From: Saprospiraceae bacterium | GTDB taxonomy: Bacteria > Bacteroidota > Bacteroidia > Chitinophagales > Saprospiraceae | Direction of reading: 5' to 3' | Assembly: GCA_016722285.1 (NCBI GenBank) | Contig: JADKGI010000017.1 | Location: 68,218 to 132,217, forward strand | Length of the DNA: 64,000 nt | Part shown: one piece after another, positions 55,301 to 64,000 of the stretch | Layout: each line of letters opens with the position of its first letter | Position numbering within the stretch: the stretch's first letter is position 1 | Program-made: the position numbers and the translations under genes | The notes under the pieces: generated by a model | The model's input: the letters and a program-made list of their open reading frames with translations, nothing else | Told to the model about the DNA's origin: nothing | Database searches by the model: none

Positions 55301-55886
55301 GCTGCTGGGTATTACCCTGGGCCTGGATAGGTAAATTTTCATCTGATATAGCCGCTACTACTTTGAGCCCATTCCCCAGATCACCGATGAGCTGCATATC
55401 AAAATTTGAATTGAGTACCAGACTCTGGCTATTACCCACTGAAAGTCCACGTGAAAAACTGCCTCGATAGTCGAGGCCTTTAGATTCAATTAAGGCATTT
55501 TTATTATCTGAAGGACGGTATTCATAACCTGTTACAATTGCTTTTTCCTTGTAAGTGAGTTGGGATGAATCTATGACGAAATAGGGTTTACTTATATCAA
55601 AAGAGAATGTCCTGTAACGAATGCTTATATCCTTATTCAGATATGCTTCACATGCCGCACTGTCAAAAATTATATAATTGTTATCAATGGTAAAATCATT
55701 GATCGTATCCGTGCCAGATGTCACCACCACAGTACCGGGCAGCACTGTCAGGCTGTCCACCTTTATCCTGCAATTGTTAAGGTTTGCGAACTTAAATTTG
55801 AGCGGAGACCCAGAGACACTTTGACCAGCCAGATCAAAAAAAATAAGTGCCAATACGGCCGTCATGATATAAAATCTACATCGCAT
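52389..55886 (-). CDS. Very large outer-membrane beta-barrel protein
   Basis: 1165 residues with a signal peptide (MTAVLALIFFDLAGQ). The N-terminal part (about 25-130) is Ig- or carboxypeptidase-like (VDSLTVLPGTVVVTSGTDTI). Next comes a signature block common to a Bacteroidota-conserved family: YRGSFSRGLSVGNSQSLVLN, SNFDMQLIGDLGNGLKVVAA, QGNTQQLQEFDKVFIQVSKD and GDYELRRPESYFMNYFKKLK. The remaining ~700 residues alternate short beta-strands ending in aromatic residues, as in a porin-like barrel. Its function is unknown to me. SprA is another large Bacteroidota barrel but is much longer and lacks this block, so I do not assign it. Confidence 0.72.
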   Translation of the reverse strand: MRCRFYIMTAVLALIFFDLAGQSVSGSPLKFKFANLNNCRIKVDSLTVLPGTVVVTSGTDTINDFTIDNNYIIFDSAACEAYLNKDISIRYRTFSFDISKPYFVIDSSQLTYKEKAIVTGYEYRPSDNKNALIESKGLDYRGSFSRGLSVGNSQSLVLNSNFDMQLIGDLGNGLKVVAAISDENLPIQAQGNTQQLQEFDKVFIQVSKDRTSVTAGDYELRRPESYFMNYFKKLKGITLASTFDASKKIEIFTKGSFAISRGKFSRQTLPTKEGNQGPYRLQGNNGERFIIVLAGTEKVYFNGILLTRGFDYDYVIDYNRAEITFSPTRIIARDSRVIIEYEYTDINYLRSLYATQTEFKGDRWKANFNFYSEQDSKNATGDLQLDSTDIRILELSGDDLSKSVRSSLRTVSDDEKKEANRILYKGIPDPLDPSSILLVFTENIDSASYTAVFSEVTVGKGDYIIDNTKNKNARIYKYAGKGLGTYLPVIQLIPPEQKQLITLNGTYSIAKNSKIFGEIALSNLDINRRSPIDNGDNTGIASHIEINHLIRLDASGTWQLKGDIQHEFLSKNFNALNPFRSPEFTRDWNTGLITSRADENLLLAKISLTGKSGLNIDYGYNSYEKHNLYTGTKHSGLFNYQSARFKLRTFSNLLNSTSAYSDQTTRFFRPNITSAYKIDKGGNWSIGAEYDGESNTIRGISTDTLRKTSYAYHLIKAYLASDFNKDFALKIAYSVRNDFFARIDQLYKASEARELELAGKWLASSRSDLSWSVTGRHLDIIVNDLLPNDKSKQTVLGRLDYSFSAINQGIRSTTSYNTSSGQEPRIEYVFQKVERGQGDYFLITQSENPNLSNVQDFRYDPSNPLSNYIRLTLTNNEFVRTNNIEINQSLSIDPSKFIILKEGRKFSKSYKFFSRFSTLSNFRITKKQMDNIDSPLLSYLDFSLNDTSLVAYSALNTNTIFFNKGNVKYDIQFGNRNNQNRIVQVNGKEDRGLDDLFIRSRWNLKNSADIFFIVEKSVKSYRSEAFGDRNLDIVIYRVRPEVSVRPSSNVRVVLKYNYQNKQQKILSKDVAKINELSAEFTQRKANEYSFDASLSFVRINFTGIANSPIEYDMLEGLKNGRNYLWNIAYTKRIAKNIDLTVNYEGRKTGISPVVNVGRAQIKASF

Positions 55887-56336
55887 ATGCTAATATACGC
55901 TAAAAGATAGTCATGAAGTATAATAACATTGAGCAATTACTGCTTTGTAAGTCCGGGCTTTATCAAATCAACGATGCGATACGCCGGTAGTATGCCTTAT
56001 TTCCAGCTTACTCCGGTAAGGAAACCAATTAATGAGAAAAAAGTAAAGCAAATCAGTGCTACCAGAGTAACACTGATAGTCGTTGCTAATAGAGGAATTC
56101 CTATGAAATTCCATTGTCAGAATAACTGGAATGAGCAGGACGATTGGGCAAATGAATTTATAATAGACGCTACATATATCATAATAGCAGCCACATACTG
56201 GTCTGGAAAATTTGCTGATATTATCAATGTAGAAGGTGATGTATTACCCTATATTTCACTTCTTCAAAATGGAGATATGGTTGTTAAGTACAGCAAAATA
56301 ATAAAAGTACTGATACCTTAGCATGGTTTAGGGAGA

Positions 56337-56537
56337 CTAATCCCCTTCCTCCAAAGTAAATATGTCATTGACTGGTTTGCCAAAATAACGCGAAAGCTTT
56401 AATGCCAGTAATGTGGAAGGAACATATTTGCTGGCTTCAATAGAATTTATTGCTTGTCTTGAGACTCCGATAATATGGGCAAGTTCCTCCTGTGTGACGT
56501 TTTTGATGGCTCTTTCGACTTTGAGATTATTTTTCAT
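56337..56537 (-). CDS. Small XRE-family regulator
   Basis: A 66-residue single-domain Cro/CI protein: MKNNLKVERAIKNVTQEELA, HIIGVSRQAINSIEASKYVP, LALKLSRYFGKPVNDIFTLE. It is short even for this group. Its start overlaps the upstream membrane gene's end by 11 bp, so they form a coupled pair, a frequent arrangement of a small regulator with a DUF2178-like membrane protein. Confidence 0.85.
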   Translation of the reverse strand: MKNNLKVERAIKNVTQEELAHIIGVSRQAINSIEASKYVPSTLLALKLSRYFGKPVNDIFTLEEGD

Positions 56538-57021
56538 AATTTATGGTTTTTCGGTCCTGATACAGAATGTAATTAAACCTGAAGATAAAAAATATCAGGA
56601 TGGTAAACATATTGAATATCATAATATATAAAAACTCAAAATCAAAAAAGAATAGAAAACAAAAAATCAGAATAAAATAATTTATGTAAGTGGCCCAAAG
56701 AAGCGAATCCATTCTGGTCCTACTTATAAATTCATCTTCTGTTTTTTCTTTAGAGAATGCAATCATTATCAAAGACAGAAGGCATACTACACCAACTACA
56801 GTTTGAGTATAATTGCCTGAAATAAAAGTAAAAAACATGCCTTTTTCAGCCTCATTTAATATTTTGATGCCACTTCCTGAATAGATGGCAAATACCTCGC
56901 TGCCTAACCAATCAAATTTTAAATCAAAAAATAATACGAAGAAACCCAGTATAAAAGAAGGTATGAATAAAAGCCATCCTAATTTTTTATAAAAATCGGG
57001 CAATAACAGATTTGTGTTCAT
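56527..57021 (-). CDS. Membrane protein paired with an XRE regulator
   Basis: About 164 residues from ATG 57021 (MNTNLLLPDFYKKLG). It has four hydrophobic segments (LGWLLFIPSFILGFFVLFF, VVGVVCLLSLIMIAF, YINYFILIFCFLFFFDF, IMIFNMFTILIFFIFRFNYI). A central loop reads SKEKTEDEFISRTRMDSLLW, a block typical of DUF2178/YoaI-like proteins next to XRE regulators. Function is unknown. Confidence 0.75.
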   Translation of the reverse strand: MNTNLLLPDFYKKLGWLLFIPSFILGFFVLFFDLKFDWLGSEVFAIYSGSGIKILNEAEKGMFFTFISGNYTQTVVGVVCLLSLIMIAFSKEKTEDEFISRTRMDSLLWATYINYFILIFCFLFFFDFEFLYIMIFNMFTILIFFIFRFNYILYQDRKTINYEK

Positions 57022-57051
57022 AATTTTAAGTTTAAATGTATTAAAACACAA

Positions 57052-57448
57052 ATATATGCTATAAATTACATATTGTCAAGTATAGATTACATTTTATTTA
57101 TAATATCTTACATATTTTCCAAATTAGGTATGGTTTAACCTTAACTTTTATGAAAATAACTTACTTCATTAAATAAACTCAATATACCGATTTATGGTCA
57201 TCATTTCTTTATTGATTTATAGCTAAGGTTTTGTTTTTTGGGTATTGGTCAGTGTGTCAAATACGAAACATGGTATATCATTGACACTTATTGCATATCA
57301 AAGCTTACCAAATCTGGATATTTCTTTTCTTATCCTGAAACACACCTGAATAGTTATTGAGCCTCAAGGTATAGTGTGGTTTGAAATCTATCTATACTGA
57401 ATAAACCGATTAAACTTGTTGATGGTAATAATGACTGACTTAAATAAA
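57052..57448. other. Non-coding gap
   Basis: About 400 bp upstream of the membrane-protein gene and downstream of the S9 peptidase gene. I see no gene, repeat or RNA in it. Confidence 0.5.
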
Positions 57449-59512
57449 TCAGTCAGTTGACGGCAATTCTTCCATTTTATCTCCAAAGACATAATGATTA
57501 ATCCATTGCCAATTGTGCCAAATGGCAGCAAGCCTTTCCTTTGGTTTGGTAATACCATGTCCGAAACCCTTATACACGATTAGCCTTGATGGAATTTTTC
57601 TATCCTGTAATCCCCGGTACAACTCATAGGCATTAGAAATGGGTACTCTATGGTCAAATTCACCATGCTGGATCAGTGTTGGAGTACTGGCTCTATTGAT
57701 ATTTGTCATTGGGGAAGTTTTCAGATAAACATTCATATCCTCCCACGGAGTAGATTGTAGGTATTGCCTTGTAAAAGGTGTAATGTCCGTACTCACATAG
57801 TATGTAATCCAGTTAGAAATCCCTGCTCCGACAGATATGGCTTTAAAGCGATTGGTGTTTGCTGTAAGAAATGCAGAAATATAGCCACCCTGACTCCAGC
57901 CCATGCAGGCCATTCTGGAAGTATCTACTATGCCTTTACTATTTAGATAATCGACACCACTCATCACATCCCACATATCCCCGACTCCAAGATTCCTTAC
58001 ATTCAGGGCTCGAAACTTTGCCCCGTATCCAGCACTTCCTCTATAATTAACTCTGAGCACGATGGCACCTTTTTCACACCATTGCATTATGGGATATACA
58101 CCACCCGGCGTTGGTTCAGGTCGATCAATACCTGTCGGGCCTCCATGTATAACCAAAAGTAACGGATATTTCTTGCCTGGATCATAATCTGAGGGCTTGA
58201 TTAATACCCCTTCTATTTCTGTACCATCTTTACTTTTCCAACTGACAATCTCGTGAAGTGGTAATTTCCAGTCACTTATTTGGGAGTTCACATCAGAAAG
58301 AATGGAGGACTCAGATCCGGTTTTCCCAAAATAAATTTCGTTAAGTTTATCAAAATTCCTTCCGCTTAACGCCATTGACCTACCATCCTTACTGAATGAC
58401 ACCTGACCGGGAATATCCATACCCGTTTGAATATTTGTTGTAGCTTCGCTAGTCGGATCATATCTGAAAAGTGCGCTTTTCATTTTTTGATTAATTCCGT
58501 AAATGACACCCATAGGGTTCCAGTCAAATATATTTTTATTTTCATCCACATCTTTGAGAATCTCTTTGGATCGCTTATTTTCTAATGAATAGATAAAGAC
58601 CCTGTTATTCTTAAAATAGTGTGAAAGCGTGTCGTCCACTGAGCTAGTGTATAATATTGATTTTCCGTCCGGACTCCAATTTGAGAAAAAATCTCCCCCA
58701 GGGTTATTGATGATCGTTTCTATGTTCTTATTTTCTATTGTTACCATTCCTATGTCAGAATGAATTGAAGAATTTATTAAGGGATCAGGTTGACGACTGA
58801 AAGCAATTATTTTGCTGTCCGGGCTCCATTCAAATCCTCCAACTGTAAAATCACCCTCAGTTAATTGTTCCGGTTTGGGCATTTTGAAGCAAGGATTAGA
58901 TGGTCTTTTTCCGCTGGTGTCTATTTTCTCATTATAACAGGGAAGCTGACCAGCATCCTGAATTGAATCAAGGTTGAAATTCATAACCCAAATATGGGTA
59001 AGCATAAATTCCTTTCCTTCAACCCCAAATGAACCATACCGTTCCTTAATGCTTTTGTCTTTCTTCGACTCCTTTTCAGGTTTTAGGACGGCTATTTTAC
59101 TACCGTCCGGGCTCCAACTATATCTTGATAGGCCTTCTTCATCTTTTGTAATGGCAAATGCTTCTCCACCATCCACAGAAATTAAATAAATCTGAGCTTT
59201 ATTTCCTCTGTCAGCAATAAAACTAATCCATTTGCTATCCGGGCTGAAAGTTCCGGCATTACTAGATCCTTTTGATGTTTGGGTTAATTGAAAAGGCTTA
59301 TGACCATTTCGACTAAGCCATATTTCTGTGTCAAAAGAATTTTCATTCCAGTCTGTCGATGTTACATTATACAACACATGATTGCCGTCAGGAGAAACCT
59401 GAACACCACCTACTTGCCTAAGACTCAAATATTTTTCAAATGAAACACCTGAATTTTTCTGGGCACCAAGTGAAAATGCTGTAAGTAACATACAGATAAG
59501 GACTTTCTTCAT
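57449..59512 (-). CDS. S9-family prolyl oligopeptidase-type peptidase
   Basis: 687 residues. The signal peptide is MKKVLICMLLTAFSLGAQ. The N-terminal beta-propeller has many SPDGK repeats (VQVSPDGNHVLYN, SWSPDGSKIAVL, EWSPDSKIIAFSR, NWSPDGKSILYTS). The C-terminal alpha/beta-hydrolase has the nucleophile Ser in MACMGWSQGGYISAFL, Asp in IQHGEFDHRVPISNAYEL and His in YKGFGHGITKPKERL. An acylaminoacyl- or dipeptidyl-peptidase acting on short peptides in the periplasm. Confidence 0.92.
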   Translation of the reverse strand: MKKVLICMLLTAFSLGAQKNSGVSFEKYLSLRQVGGVQVSPDGNHVLYNVTSTDWNENSFDTEIWLSRNGHKPFQLTQTSKGSSNAGTFSPDSKWISFIADRGNKAQIYLISVDGGEAFAITKDEEGLSRYSWSPDGSKIAVLKPEKESKKDKSIKERYGSFGVEGKEFMLTHIWVMNFNLDSIQDAGQLPCYNEKIDTSGKRPSNPCFKMPKPEQLTEGDFTVGGFEWSPDSKIIAFSRQPDPLINSSIHSDIGMVTIENKNIETIINNPGGDFFSNWSPDGKSILYTSSVDDTLSHYFKNNRVFIYSLENKRSKEILKDVDENKNIFDWNPMGVIYGINQKMKSALFRYDPTSEATTNIQTGMDIPGQVSFSKDGRSMALSGRNFDKLNEIYFGKTGSESSILSDVNSQISDWKLPLHEIVSWKSKDGTEIEGVLIKPSDYDPGKKYPLLLVIHGGPTGIDRPEPTPGGVYPIMQWCEKGAIVLRVNYRGSAGYGAKFRALNVRNLGVGDMWDVMSGVDYLNSKGIVDTSRMACMGWSQGGYISAFLTANTNRFKAISVGAGISNWITYYVSTDITPFTRQYLQSTPWEDMNVYLKTSPMTNINRASTPTLIQHGEFDHRVPISNAYELYRGLQDRKIPSRLIVYKGFGHGITKPKERLAAIWHNWQWINHYVFGDKMEELPSTD

Positions 59513-59832
59513 AATATCTTCATTTTAGTTTACTGTATTACCAATTTTAAAATTATAAAATCGATTACTAAATACTATTTTAGTTGTTATTCACTGATTC
59601 AGCAAATAATTCATTTAATTGCTTAATACAATAAAAATCACATAAACTTACGGCATTTAATATTAAATTACTGCCAATTAGTAAAATTCTGTTTGTAAAT
59701 AATGTAATTTTCTTTTGATAAATTGCCAGATTTTTTTGAAAATACCAGTCAATATGAACAAAATCATAATTGTAAAAATATAAAAAACATTTACCTTCGC
59801 ACATCGTTTTACCACCAACCAAAATAATAGAA
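59513..59832. other. Divergent region between the S9 peptidase and gcvP
   Basis: 320 bp, A/T-rich. A -7-like box (TACCTTCG, about 59790) precedes gcvP by about 40 bp. No glycine-riboswitch-like GGAGA/CCGAAG repeats were noticed. Confidence 0.45.
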
Positions 59833-62709
59833 ATGCCTTCAACCATACTCACCAATTTTGCAAAACGGCATATAGGAATATCCTCTTCTGAATTGGCATC
59901 CATGATCAAAACTATAGGCGTATCCTCATTAGATCAACTCATAAATGAAACTGTGCCGACTGGAATAAGAATGAATAAAAATTTAAATCTGCCACAGGCA
60001 ATACCTGAGCATCAGTATCTGGCTATGCTTCATGCCATAGCTCTCAAAAACAAAGTTTTTAAATCTTACATTGGTCAGGGCTATTATAGCACCCTTATAC
60101 CTACGGTTATCCTAAGAAATATATTCGAAAACCCGGGATGGTACACCCAATATACACCATATCAGGCTGAAATAGCTCAGGGAAGACTTGAAGCATTACT
60201 CAATTTTCAAACGATGGTTTCTGATCTTTCGGGTCTTCCTATTGCCAATGCCTCCCTGCTGGATGAGGGAACAGCAGCTGCCGAAGCAATGGCTATGTGT
60301 GAAGGCATTCATAATAAGAAAAGGAAAAACGATCCTGCTACTAAATTTTTTGTAGATGAAAATGTCTATAAGCAAACGCTGGATGTAATCTTAACCCGGG
60401 CAAAACCTCTACATATCGAAGTGGTGACTGGTGATTGGAAAACTTTTGATTTCTCAAAATCTTTTTTTGGAGTCATGATTCAATATCCTGATAGTGAAGG
60501 AAATGTAAATAATTACAAATCTTTTGCATCCAGATGCAATGAAAAAGAAATCCAAGTAATCGTAGCTGCAGACATTATGAGCCTGGCATTGCTAACGCCT
60601 CCGGGACATTGGGGTGCAGATGTAGTGGTGGGAAATACCCAGAGGTTTGGCGTTCCTAAAGGATTTGGCGGACCACATGCTGCATATTTTGCCACCAAAG
60701 ATGATAACAAGCGTGTCATACCGGGGAGGATAATCGGAATGTCCGTGGATGTCAATGGTGACCCTGCATTAAGGATGGCCACTCCAGACCAGAGAGCAGC
60801 ATATCAGAAGAGAAAAGCTACCTCCAATATATGTACAGCACAAGCCTTGCTTTCAATCATGGCAGGCATGTATGCTGTATATCATGGCCCTGAAGGTATC
60901 AAACAAATAGCCAGTGAAATCAACAGATTAACAGGGATTTTGGTCGAAAATCTCAAGCTTAAAAAGCTGAATGTTATCAACAGCACTTATTTTGACACGA
61001 TCACACTCAAAGCTGATGAATCGGTAGTGAAGGCTGTAAAATCTCAAAGTGAAGCTGCGGGAATTAACTTTTATTATCCTGCGAAGGATAAAATTACTAT
61101 ATCGTTGGATGAAGCAACCAGTTTGAGTGATGTAAAAAAGATCATTGTCGTTTTTGAACAGATTACAGGTATAAACACTGACTTTCAAGAAAATAAAGTA
61201 GGAGGCACTTTTGGGGAAATGGAACGAAAAGATGACATCCTTACTCATCCGGTATTTTCATTATACCATACTGAAAGTAAGATGATGAGGTATATTAAAC
61301 GACTCGAAAATAAGGACCTTTCATTAGTGCACTCTATGATATCACTGGGTTCATGCACCATGAAACTAAACGCTGCCAGCGAAATGATCCCTGTTTCATG
61401 GCCTGAATTTTCATCGATTCATCCATTTGCCCCATCAGATCAGACATTGGGTTATCAACAGATATTTAAAGAACTTGAAGGATATCTGTCAGAAATCACA
61501 GGGTTTGAAGCCTGCTCACTACAACCTAATTCAGGAGCTCAGGGCGAATACACAGGATTGCTAACGATCAAGGCTTACCATGAAGACAGAAACGAAGGAC
61601 ACCGCAATATGGCCCTGATACCATCTTCCGCTCATGGTACGAATCCGGCATCAGCAGTCATGTGCGGCATGGAAGTAATCGTAGTCAGCTGTGACGAAAG
61701 GGGAAATGTGGATATGGCTGATTTGAAATCTAAAGCTGAACAGTATAAAGACAGACTCTCTTGTCTGATGATTACTTACCCAAGTACGCATGGGGTATTT
61801 GAAGCGTCAATTAAAGATATATGTCAGTTTATACATGATAATGGCGGACTTGTATATATGGATGGAGCCAATATGAATGCTCAGGTAGGCTTAACCAGCC
61901 CCGGAATAATAGGTGCTGATGTATGCCATCTGAATCTTCATAAAACATTTGCGATACCTCATGGTGGTGGTGGCCCTGGAATGGGTCCAATCTGTGTCAA
62001 CGCAAAACTTGCACCTTTTCTACCTGGCCATTCTTTTGCAAAAACAGGTGGAAGCAAAGCCATACATGCAGTGTCCTCGGCACCTTGGGGTAGCGCCAGC
62101 ATACTTCTTATTTCATATGGTTATATTCGCATGTTGGGTGCCCAGGGAGTTACTGATGCAACAAAGTATGCCATCCTCAATGCTAACTATATTAAAGCAA
62201 GGCTTGAAGGGGCATTTCAAATTCTCTATTCCGGTGAGATGGGTCGGGCAGCTCATGAGATGATTGTAGATCTCAGGCAGTTTAAATCAGTAGGTATAAG
62301 TGCGGAAGATGTGGCAAAAAGATTGATGGATTATGGTTTTCATGCTCCAACATTATCGTTTCCGGTGGCAGGTACTATCATGATCGAGCCTACAGAGAGT
62401 GAGGACAAAGGTGAGCTTGACCGTTTTTGTGATGCACTTCTGGAAATAAAGAAAGAAATTGATCATGTAGCTTCCGGCGAAATGGATCCGCACTCCAATG
62501 TACTGACAAATGCACCCCATACCGCCAAGATGGTCACCAGCGATACCTGGACTTTCGGATATTCGAGAGCTAAAGCAGCATTTCCGCTTCCATATCTGAA
62601 TAATGGAGGTAAATTCTGGCCAAGTGTAGCCCGTGTTGATAGTGCGTATGGAGACAGGAATCTGATTTGTATTTGCCCGCCCATTGAAGATTACATGACT
62701 TTAGATTGA
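59833..62709 (+). CDS. gcvP: Glycine dehydrogenase (decarboxylating), P-protein
   Basis: 958 residues, the fused long form (N- and C-terminal halves homologous). It has the N-terminal RHIGISSSELASMIKTIG, an inactive half with GVPKGFGGPHAAYFATKD, and an active half with the PLP-Lys in CHLNLHKTFAIPHGGGGPGM (K704) and GANMNAQVGLTSPGIIGADV. It ends GDRNLICICPPIEDYM. It decarboxylates glycine and passes aminomethyl to the lipoyl H-protein. gcvH and gcvT are not in this window. Confidence 0.97.
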   Translation: MPSTILTNFAKRHIGISSSELASMIKTIGVSSLDQLINETVPTGIRMNKNLNLPQAIPEHQYLAMLHAIALKNKVFKSYIGQGYYSTLIPTVILRNIFENPGWYTQYTPYQAEIAQGRLEALLNFQTMVSDLSGLPIANASLLDEGTAAAEAMAMCEGIHNKKRKNDPATKFFVDENVYKQTLDVILTRAKPLHIEVVTGDWKTFDFSKSFFGVMIQYPDSEGNVNNYKSFASRCNEKEIQVIVAADIMSLALLTPPGHWGADVVVGNTQRFGVPKGFGGPHAAYFATKDDNKRVIPGRIIGMSVDVNGDPALRMATPDQRAAYQKRKATSNICTAQALLSIMAGMYAVYHGPEGIKQIASEINRLTGILVENLKLKKLNVINSTYFDTITLKADESVVKAVKSQSEAAGINFYYPAKDKITISLDEATSLSDVKKIIVVFEQITGINTDFQENKVGGTFGEMERKDDILTHPVFSLYHTESKMMRYIKRLENKDLSLVHSMISLGSCTMKLNAASEMIPVSWPEFSSIHPFAPSDQTLGYQQIFKELEGYLSEITGFEACSLQPNSGAQGEYTGLLTIKAYHEDRNEGHRNMALIPSSAHGTNPASAVMCGMEVIVVSCDERGNVDMADLKSKAEQYKDRLSCLMITYPSTHGVFEASIKDICQFIHDNGGLVYMDGANMNAQVGLTSPGIIGADVCHLNLHKTFAIPHGGGGPGMGPICVNAKLAPFLPGHSFAKTGGSKAIHAVSSAPWGSASILLISYGYIRMLGAQGVTDATKYAILNANYIKARLEGAFQILYSGEMGRAAHEMIVDLRQFKSVGISAEDVAKRLMDYGFHAPTLSFPVAGTIMIEPTESEDKGELDRFCDALLEIKKEIDHVASGEMDPHSNVLTNAPHTAKMVTSDTWTFGYSRAKAAFPLPYLNNGGKFWPSVARVDSAYGDRNLICICPPIEDYMTLD

Positions 62710-62800
62710 AAAATATCGACTTATAATGCGGGATGGAATGAAGTAAATTAAAAAGTATAAAAAATAGTAAGATACTTTTTTGAGAAATAAAAAATAAACT

Positions 62801-62808
62801 TACCTTTG
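62801..62808 (+). promoter_or_regulatory. -7 promoter box of tRNA-Lys
   Basis: TACCTTTG with a TTG about 18 bases upstream (TTTTTTGAGAAATAA) fits the Bacteroidota consensus and lies 34 bases before the tRNA. Confidence 0.5.
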
Positions 62809-62842
62809 CGTCGCTTTTTAAAGAAAGGCATCTGTAAACGGA

Positions 62843-62915
62843 GATTTGGTAGCTCAGCTGGTAGAGCAATACACTTTTAATGTATGGGCCCTGGGTTCGA
62901 ATCCCAGCCAGATCA
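62843..62915 (+). tRNA. tRNA-Lys (UUU)
   Basis: The acceptor stem GATTTGG pairs with CCAGATC (one G-U), with discriminator A. The D arm is AGCTCAGCTGGTAGAGC, the anticodon stem ATACA/TGTAT has loop CTTTTAA, and the T arm is CTGGGTTCGAATCCCAG. It is 73 nt with no encoded CCA. Confidence 0.95.
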
Positions 62916-62930
62916 CAACAACAACACATA

Positions 62931-62966
62931 AACCCTTGTAAGTCAATGATTTGCAAGGGTTTTTTC
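62931..62966 (+). terminator. Terminator after tRNA-Lys
   Basis: ACCCTTG and CAAGGGT enclose TAAGTCAATGATTTG and are followed by TTTTTT. Confidence 0.8.
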
Positions 62967-64000
62967 TTTCCGGGGTAAACATAGGGTAAACATTTGTTAA
63001 AAGGACAAAATATGCTTAAAAAGCCCATTCCTGTTGTGTTTGGCTTTTCTTTCATCTTGAATCAGCTTTGCGCATCGTTTTATTTCTGGAGCATCTATGA
63101 AGTGAGTGAATGAGTCGAGAGAAGATGGAGCAAAAATTTGGTTTAATTTTGGATAGTTTAAATTTAAAATCATAGAATATGTGTGAAGTGTCAAATAAAA
63201 TAATTTTTGTACATGCCATTCAGATTTAGATGAACTAGAGGATGCTTGGATGTAAGCAAGGTCTGGTAAGAATGCATAATAGATATAATATAAGGTGAAA
63301 ACTACGTGTACCACAGCCAACTCAGCCATACTAACAGGTACTCTACAACGTAAGGGATAAATAAGGTGGATCACCCGCAGAGTTCCGGGTTAAACATCGG
63401 GTAAGCCAGACCTTCCATATTTCATTTCGAAGCTAACTTTGTATTTGTATTGTGTGGTAAAAATGTGGGTGGGTTTACAACTACAGCTTTGGATTTGGTA
63501 GGATATTAATAATTTCTTTCCAGTAGTATCAAAGGTATCATAGTATCATTTTCACAGGATGTGTGATACCTGTGATACCTAATACCAGGATCGGTAGGTG
63601 TATGTCCAAGCAGCCTACCATAAGCAAAAAACCGATAAGCAGCAAAAATCTGTGTGGCGGCTTATCGGGTTTTGGTGAATAATTTAGCTTTTGGAATTGT
63701 GCGATTGAATGTTTCATCAAAACCGATAGTGCTTGAACTTTACTAAGCCAAGAAGAGCGATAGATTTGCGGGTCGGTTTTATGATTGTTAAGCACATAAT
63801 AATATAACGGTCGATACTAGAGCCCGTGGCGGATCATGGAATGATTTTTTTCCATAACCAACCAAGCGAAGAGTTATGAAAAGAAACTAACAACTTTCCA
63901 AAAGCACAGCCGGTTTTTTGCATGTATTTACCTGCCATATTTATTCTTTCTTCTCACAAATATTGTGTTTTCTTCGACTCTCAAAAACATGTAAATAGTT
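62967..64000. other. Non-coding stretch after tRNA-Lys with two sets of inverted repeats
   Basis: No convincing gene in about 1 kb. GGGTAAACAT-type motifs occur near 62975 and 63390. AGGTATCATAGTATCA (about 63531) faces TGATACCTGTGATACCT (about 63563). CCGATAAG (63632-63639) pairs with CTTATCGG (63661-63668) and has a T-run after it. Short minus-strand ORFs here lack any recognisable motif. The right end of the window may lead into another accessory region. Confidence 0.4.
63632..63674. terminator. Hairpin with flanking A- and T-runs
   Basis: AAAAAACCGATAAG and CTTATCGGGTTTT form a stem around a 21-base loop, suited to termination on either strand. Confidence 0.45.

Noticed and set aside
55929..56321. 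130-residue plus-strand ORF from a TTG between the large outer-membrane gene and the XRE gene
   Set aside because: No recognised family, no promoter or start context, unusual composition. It could be a remnant; I could not defend it as a gene.
59513..59832. Glycine riboswitch upstream of gcvP
   Set aside because: I found no tandem aptamer-like conserved segments in the 320-bp gap, only a promoter-like box close to the start.
62570..63055. 161-residue minus-strand ORF
   Set aside because: It runs antisense through tRNA-Lys and its terminator and into the gcvP end; its DLAGIRTQG segment is a translation of the tRNA T arm and anticodon region.

Overview
The window reads as one chromosome segment of a Bacteroidota bacterium, probably Saprospiraceae or Chitinophagales, although the sequence alone cannot settle the family. 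The evidence is Bacteroidota-type -7 promoter boxes (TAnnTTTG), many lipoproteins with short signal peptides ending in SCNGQ- or LGC-like lipoboxes, T9SS C-terminal sorting domains, a GH97 alpha-glucosidase, and low-GC coding sequence.

Positions 1 to about 18,370 form an accessory array of small gene units separated by long imperfect palindromes. The units include an HsdS fragment, orphan genes, DUF1579-like and HExxH membrane proteins, HigBA-like, HigB/XRE and HicAB toxin-antitoxin pairs, an ankyrin membrane protein, a T9SS protein, a beta-propeller lipoprotein and a MarR/DUF1801 pair. At least six palindromes share one layout: a left AAC triplet, long inverted arms, and a right CGTT. This is the R''-L''...L'-R' architecture of integron attC sites. 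No integron integrase is in the window, so this looks like a cassette array without integrase (CALIN) or the distal part of a chromosomal integron.

Three kinds of mobile DNA have landed inside these palindromes. An IS110/IS1111-type element lies between R'' and L'' of one site (about 642-2347). Two ORF-less group II introns lie on the minus strand (12699-13556 and 16543-17340), and each splits the R'' AAC triplet at the same point; removing either restores the triplet. A decayed third intron lies at about 29300-29519, just before another palindrome relic. An IS21 element (8250-10926) with an 8-bp target duplication is inserted at the start codon of the ankyrin gene.

From about 18.4 to 33.3 kb the region is still accessory. 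It holds a frameshifted serine hydrolase/D-aminoacylase fusion, a GlxA/AraC regulator divergent from two SRPBCC genes, a GH3 glucosidase, a LytTR membrane regulator beside an intradiol-dioxygenase/thioredoxin-like fusion, a frameshifted propeller lipoprotein, and two copies of a structured repeat of about 260 bp.

From the tRNA-Gln at 33.4 kb onward the content is core-like: miaB, a sigma-54-type activator, a class IV aminotransferase, an M14 peptidase, yifB/comM, ferredoxin-NADP reductase, a [2Fe-2S] ferredoxin, an O-methyltransferase, an EamA transporter, prs, ribosomal protein L25, a carbohydrate group (GH97, six-hairpin glycosidase-like protein, PL1-like lyase), a very large outer-membrane protein, an S9 peptidase, gcvP and tRNA-Lys.

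Several otherwise well-preserved genes carry single-base frameshifts, including prs, which is normally essential. Part of the apparent pseudogenisation may therefore be sequencing or consensus error.
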